This document shows, piece by piece, positions 60,111 through 64,000 of a DNA stretch of 64,000 nucleotides. The stretch is from Pteria penguin (Eukaryota; Mollusca; Bivalvia; Pterioida; Pteriidae). Position numbers and translations under genes: made by a program. Each line of letters begins with the position of its first letter. Position 1 is the stretch's first letter. The notes under the pieces are model-generated. The model made no database searches and was not told where the DNA came from. It was given only the letters and a program-made list of their open reading frames with translations. The DNA is taken from the NCBI GenBank assembly GCA_035048485.1, contig CM068589.1, positions 1,652,001-1,716,000 of the forward strand. The letters run 5' to 3'.

Positions 60111-61835
60111 ATGATTAAAGTGGCATTTCATTCCATAGGACTCACTCTGTGGTTACTGTTATTGCATAAATCAGCCCATAGTGCTGAAAGTGAATGTAAG
60201 TTTGTCTTTGAAATATCATTCTGTGGTTCTTCGTATTACTGCAGTACGGTAACACTTCACTTCGTGTAACCTGTAGATCTTGTCTGATCTACTCAGGTAA
60301 GGTGATAAGAGAGGGCAAGTTAATCATTCTAATCATTGTCTCACCTCTACTTAAAGGGCGGACCGTAGAAGACTCTTCAGTCCTCTTCTTTCCACTTCGA
60401 CTCCCTCCCCCAATTTTTATTAAGCCTCATTCTTCTATCTACTCCCTTCTACCTGTCCATTCTTGTCTATAATCCATTTATAACTTGCAGACATCTTTGA
60501 AACTTTACACAACATACAAAGTTATACACTTTAGGAAGTAGCTTGTCCATTTTCTTTGGAAAAAAAACTTCACACATCCCATGACAGTTGCTTGTTTTTT
60601 TTTTTTTTTTTATGAACGGATGATTCTATTTGGTAAATCTACGTACTGTTGAGTACTTTAAAATGTACATTTCAGCACATCATGTGACTGCATATGTATT
60701 ATTTTTCATCAAATCATGTTTTGTCGCATGCCGTAATAGCTGACCAATCGACTCTTTCACGTTAACTGTCGGACTGACGTTTATTACAGAATCATTACTG
60801 GGTTTTTTTTTCAAAATTGCGTAAGACATAATCATAATGGGAGATACCGCCATTAACTGCGGTCCTAATATTTATGGAGGAAATAAATCATATTCCTGCA
60901 AAAATGACGTAAAGAACAATGGTACGTTATTGTGACATCATAAGGTTGCTAATTCCAATCGATGTTACTAACTGATAGTACACAAGCGCCGCCTAACGGA
61001 CGGTGCCTCCCATTATTTAATGACGTTAGAAACTTTAATGAAACGTTACTTTATGCCACTCCAAACATCAGTCACGCAGATACGGTGAGAGGGTCTATGG
61101 AAAACACTAAGGGTGATCACTCATATGTTGCCGAGTATCAAGAAATTCAAATTTAATGTTCTTTGTAAAGTATTTGAATTGTACATTGATTTGATGTAAA
61201 ATTATTTGAGATGAGTGTCGTTTTTAAGTTGTATCAAAAAATGGAAAATGGGAATTTTTGCTGGAAATTTTAAAATAATTTTAACATTTAACATTTCCCC
61301 TATCAGCTTCCTAATTTGTGTAAAGAACAATTTCAATAAATAAAGTTTTTGTTTTAATTTCATACATAAATAATTTTGGTCATTACTCTTTCAGACTTTC
61401 ACTTGATACATATAAAATATAGAGTAATGTTGATATAAAAAAAGAAAAAGAAATTGGTGGGGGGTTGTTTGTTTTTGTTTTATTAACAGACTCAAAGAAG
61501 GTACACTTCTTGCAAAACATACTCAAAAAGTTATCTCAACCACATCAGTTCAGCGTTGGACAGAAATGTCAACTCAAAACACATGCCTTTTATTTCCAGA
61601 TGTAATAGACGCCACGTGCTCTCACAGCGCCACCTATAACCCTGTGAAGGTGGAGAATGACACAATCAAAATTGTTTGGAATGGCACTTTCCCCTTCAAT
61701 AACACCTACAAATGTACGCAGAAATATACAGCAGAAGACCATCATATCCTGTGCATGGAGGCAGAACTCTTTGTGATGACCAGTCCAGGGGTACAGCTGA
61801 ATTTCTTTGAAGGAAATATTTCTAACGTTGTTGCG
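60111..61835 (+). CDS. Secreted or membrane protein, first two exons (partial gene)
   Basis: Exon 1 (60111-60195) encodes MIKVAFHSIGLTLWLLLLHK and SAHSAESE, a typical signal peptide with a hydrophobic core at 8-18 and likely cleavage after HSA at 23-25. It ends at donor T|GTAAGT. Exon 2 (61600-61835) follows acceptor TTTTATTTCCAG, joins in phase (T+AT gives Tyr29) and ends at donor GCG|GTAGGT in phase 0, giving 107 residues so far. Exon 2 has three cysteines (35, 67, 80), four N-glycosylation sequons (48, 56, 63, 101) and a FPFNNTYKCTQKYTA ... VQLNFFEG pattern that faintly recalls a CUB-type beta-sandwich. The family is not securely recognised. The 1.4-kb intron lacks other exons. Later exons were not found before the window end, so the gene continues beyond 64000 or within 61.9-64 kb. 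Confidence 0.55.
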
Positions 61836-62095
61836 GTAGGTGAAGAAGTGCCCATGCACATGTATTCGCCATGTTAGCATTTCGTACTCGTGTTTCAGCA
61901 CGGCACGTATTTTCACGCATTAATCGCTAGACGCGATGAGCTAGTTCATGCCTACGCTAAAATGATATGAGAGAAATGAACATATTTTTGAGTACATTAA
62001 AACAGATTTCGTTAGATTTGGTTTCCCTAAAATACCAACATCAACAAAAATCTATAATATGATACTGAAGCATGGTTTCTGAATGAATGAATAGC
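61836..62095. other. Intron sequence after exon 2
   Basis: Unique sequence starting with donor GTAGGTGAAG. No further exon recognised. Confidence 0.4.
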
Positions 62096-63017
62096 AGTGT
62101 GTGGTGGGCTCCGGGGCCCATATATACTTTACCAGAGGACTATTTATGGTAATGTTTCATGAACTATCTGACCACAATAACGTGGTGTGGGGTGGGCTCC
62201 AGGGCTCAGTGTAGACATAACATTACCAGAGGACTATTTATGGTAATGTTTCATGTACTATCTGACCACAATAACGTGGTGCGGGGTGGGCTCCAGGGCT
62301 CAGTGTAAACATAACATTACCAGAGGACTATTTACAGTAATGTTTCATGTACTATCTGACCACGATAATGTGGTGTGGGATGGGCACCAGGCCTCAGTGT
62401 AGACATAACATTACCAGAGGACTATTTACAGTAATATTTCATGTACTATCTGAACACGATAACGTGGTGTGGGGTGGGCACCAGGCCTCAGTGTAGACAT
62501 AACATTACCAGAGGACTATTAACAGTAATGTTTCATGTACTATCTGACCACAATAACGTGGTGTGGGGTGGGCACCAGGCCTCAGTGTAGACATAACATT
62601 ACCAGAGGACTATTTATGGTGATGTTTCATGTACTATCTGACCACGATAACGTGGTGTGAGGTGGGCACCAGGCCTCAGTGTAGACATAACATTACCAGA
62701 GAACTATTTATGGTAATGTTTCATGTACTATCTGACCACGATAACGTAGTGTGGGGTGGGCACCAGGCCTCAGTGTAGACATAACATTACCAGAGGACTA
62801 TTTATGGTAATCTTTCATGTACTATCTGACCACAATAACGTGGTGTGGGGTGGGCACCAGGCCTCAGTGTAGACATAACATTACCAGAGGACTATTTATG
62901 GTGATGTTTCATGTACTATCTGACCACGATAACGTGGTGTGGGTGGGCACCAGGCCTCAGTGTAGACATAACATTACCAGAGGACTATTTATGGTAATGT
63001 TTCATGTACTATCTGAC
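62096..63017. repeat. 94-bp tandem array (~10 copies)
   Basis: CGTGGTGTGGGGTGGGCACC, AGGCCTCAGTGTAGACATAA, CATTACCAGAGGACTATTTA and TGGTAATGTTTCATGTACTA make the 94-bp unit (starts near 62181 and 62275). The first two to three copies have GGGCTCCAGGGCTC in place of GGGCACCAGGCCTC. The array probably lies in an intron of the 60111 gene. Confidence 0.95.
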
Positions 63018-63703
63018 CCCTATCCTAGAGGCATTATAAATGTGGCTAAAATCGACTATGAACACATTTGTATTAAACGTATTGATACATTAGCACAAAT
63101 GTTCTAAACATTTTGTAGATTTTAGATTAAAGGGTTTGAAACACACTGACTTCCTTCCCTTCTCAACGGTACTTTTTAACCATATTGTGAAGACGAGACC
63201 CATTTAGAACATTAAAACCCCATTCTTAATCCACCACTTCAACACAGACAAATAACCGTGAAGTTGTTGAACGGTTTTATCCACACGATCGAGTAAATCC
63301 TGCTAATACATTTTTCACGGGTTTTTTTTTAAGATCTACGTAATATACATCTACGATTTTTACACTTTATTGAAAACAATGCTTAAAATGTTCAGATTTA
63401 ACAGTTTTGATAAACTCTCACATCATATATACACGAATTTAAGACAAAGAGCTTCTGATGAATCAATGACCTCTTACATTGTTGATATGTGATCAAGAGT
63501 AAGGAGAGGGTGTCTTGTGTGCGAGAACTTGATGGGGTTCACCGGCGATACCCGTTTTACATAAATCTTGATTCTTTAATGAGAAGAGATAAAAGCAATC
63601 CGAATGTATAATGGGTTATGACTTTGGTTTTATCGTAATCGATAATGCAAATTTTCAGATATATATTACTAATATTACTGTAAATATTTGAATATGAGCA
63701 TTT
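63018..63703. other. Unique AT-rich region
   Basis: No exon, RNA gene or repeat recognised. Confidence 0.45.
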
Positions 63704-63850
63704 GAATACACCGGAGAAGCATGATGAAATGAATACACCGGAGAAGCATGATGAAATGAATACACCGGAGAAGCATGATACCGGAGAAGCATGATGAAAT
63801 GAATACACCGGAGAAGCATGATGAAATGAATACACCGGAGAAGCATGATG
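63704..63850. repeat. 27-bp tandem array (~5 copies)
   Basis: GAATACACCGGAGAAGCATG plus ATGAAAT repeats at 27 bp. One internal unit (63776-63796) is shortened, lacking GATGAAATGAATAC. Confidence 0.95.
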
Positions 63851-64000
63851 AACTATTCTTAGTTATATTATCACTTTAGGCAATAATCGTAGTAAACAAA
63901 AGATCGAAAATGAAGATTTTACTTAGGAACTGAAGATAAATCCCGAGGGGTATATCCCATGCAAAGTCACATGTCTGGATCATCCCAGCGTTTGAGAATA
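63851..64000. other. Unique end of window
   Basis: Nothing recognised. Confidence 0.4.

Noticed and set aside
60962..61156. 64-codon ORF inside the intron of the secreted-protein gene
   Set aside because: It lacks splice sites in frame with the neighbouring exons and has no recognised domain.
1..64000. Telomeric, rDNA, histone or viral sequence
   Set aside because: No (TTAGGG)n runs, rRNA segments, histone genes, reverse transcriptase or viral replication motifs were seen on either strand.

Overview
This is eukaryotic DNA, most likely from a marine mollusc and probably a bivalve. It has low gene density, spliced genes (polypyrimidine-AG acceptors, GTAAGT donors), tRNA-derived SINEs whose 3' tails read GTGACGTAAAACA followed by (ATCA)n or (CCAA)n as is common in molluscan genomes, many small DNA transposons, and no prokaryotic features. 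The taxon is an inference from repeat style, not from a marker gene.

The window is dominated by tandem repeats. By eye about 42 kb of 64 kb (roughly two thirds) lies in some 25 separate minisatellite or satellite arrays, nearly all with different units and periods (12, 18, 21, 26, 27, 28, 30, 32, 33, 34, 36, 38, 42, 44, 47, 48, 56, 60, 62, 74, 80, 94, 165 bp and others). The largest is a 17.3-kb array of about 361 copies of a 48-bp unit (11540-28887). It is open in one frame on each strand and so produces very long but non-genic ORFs. Most other long ORFs are also repeats whose unit length is a multiple of three (18, 21, 33, 36, 42 bp).

Layout: 0-2.2 kb, a 42-bp minisatellite split by a 1.09-kb TIR transposon, then an 80-bp array; 2.4-9.9 kb, arrays of 44, 62, 26, 32 and 56 bp; 10-11.5 kb, a GA microsatellite and degenerate repeats; 11.5-28.9 kb, the 48-bp array; 29.1-32.0 kb, a truncated foldback transposon joined directly to a 2.3-kb array of 8/11-bp modules; 33.5-38.2 kb, arrays of 38, 74, 47 and 165 bp; 38.6-39.1 kb, a SINE cluster; 39.4-40.5 kb, the one convincing near-complete gene, a GT31 beta-1,3-glycosyltransferase; 41.2-41.9 kb, a second, intact foldback element; 42-46 kb, mostly unique sequence with a small MITE; 46.4-58.7 kb, five large G-rich or AT-rich arrays (33, 36, 18, 21, 28 bp) with a 771-bp hAT-like element between the last two; 59.6-59.9 kb, a full-length SINE with an 18-bp target-site duplication; 60.1-61.8 kb, the first two exons of a secreted or membrane protein gene; 62-64 kb, arrays of 94 and 27 bp.

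The two genes are unrelated and do not form a system. The main interest lies in repeat biology: where the arrays start, how they expanded (higher-order block duplications) and how they relate to transposon termini. Copy numbers are estimates from unit length and array borders. Arrays this long are also where assemblies are least reliable.
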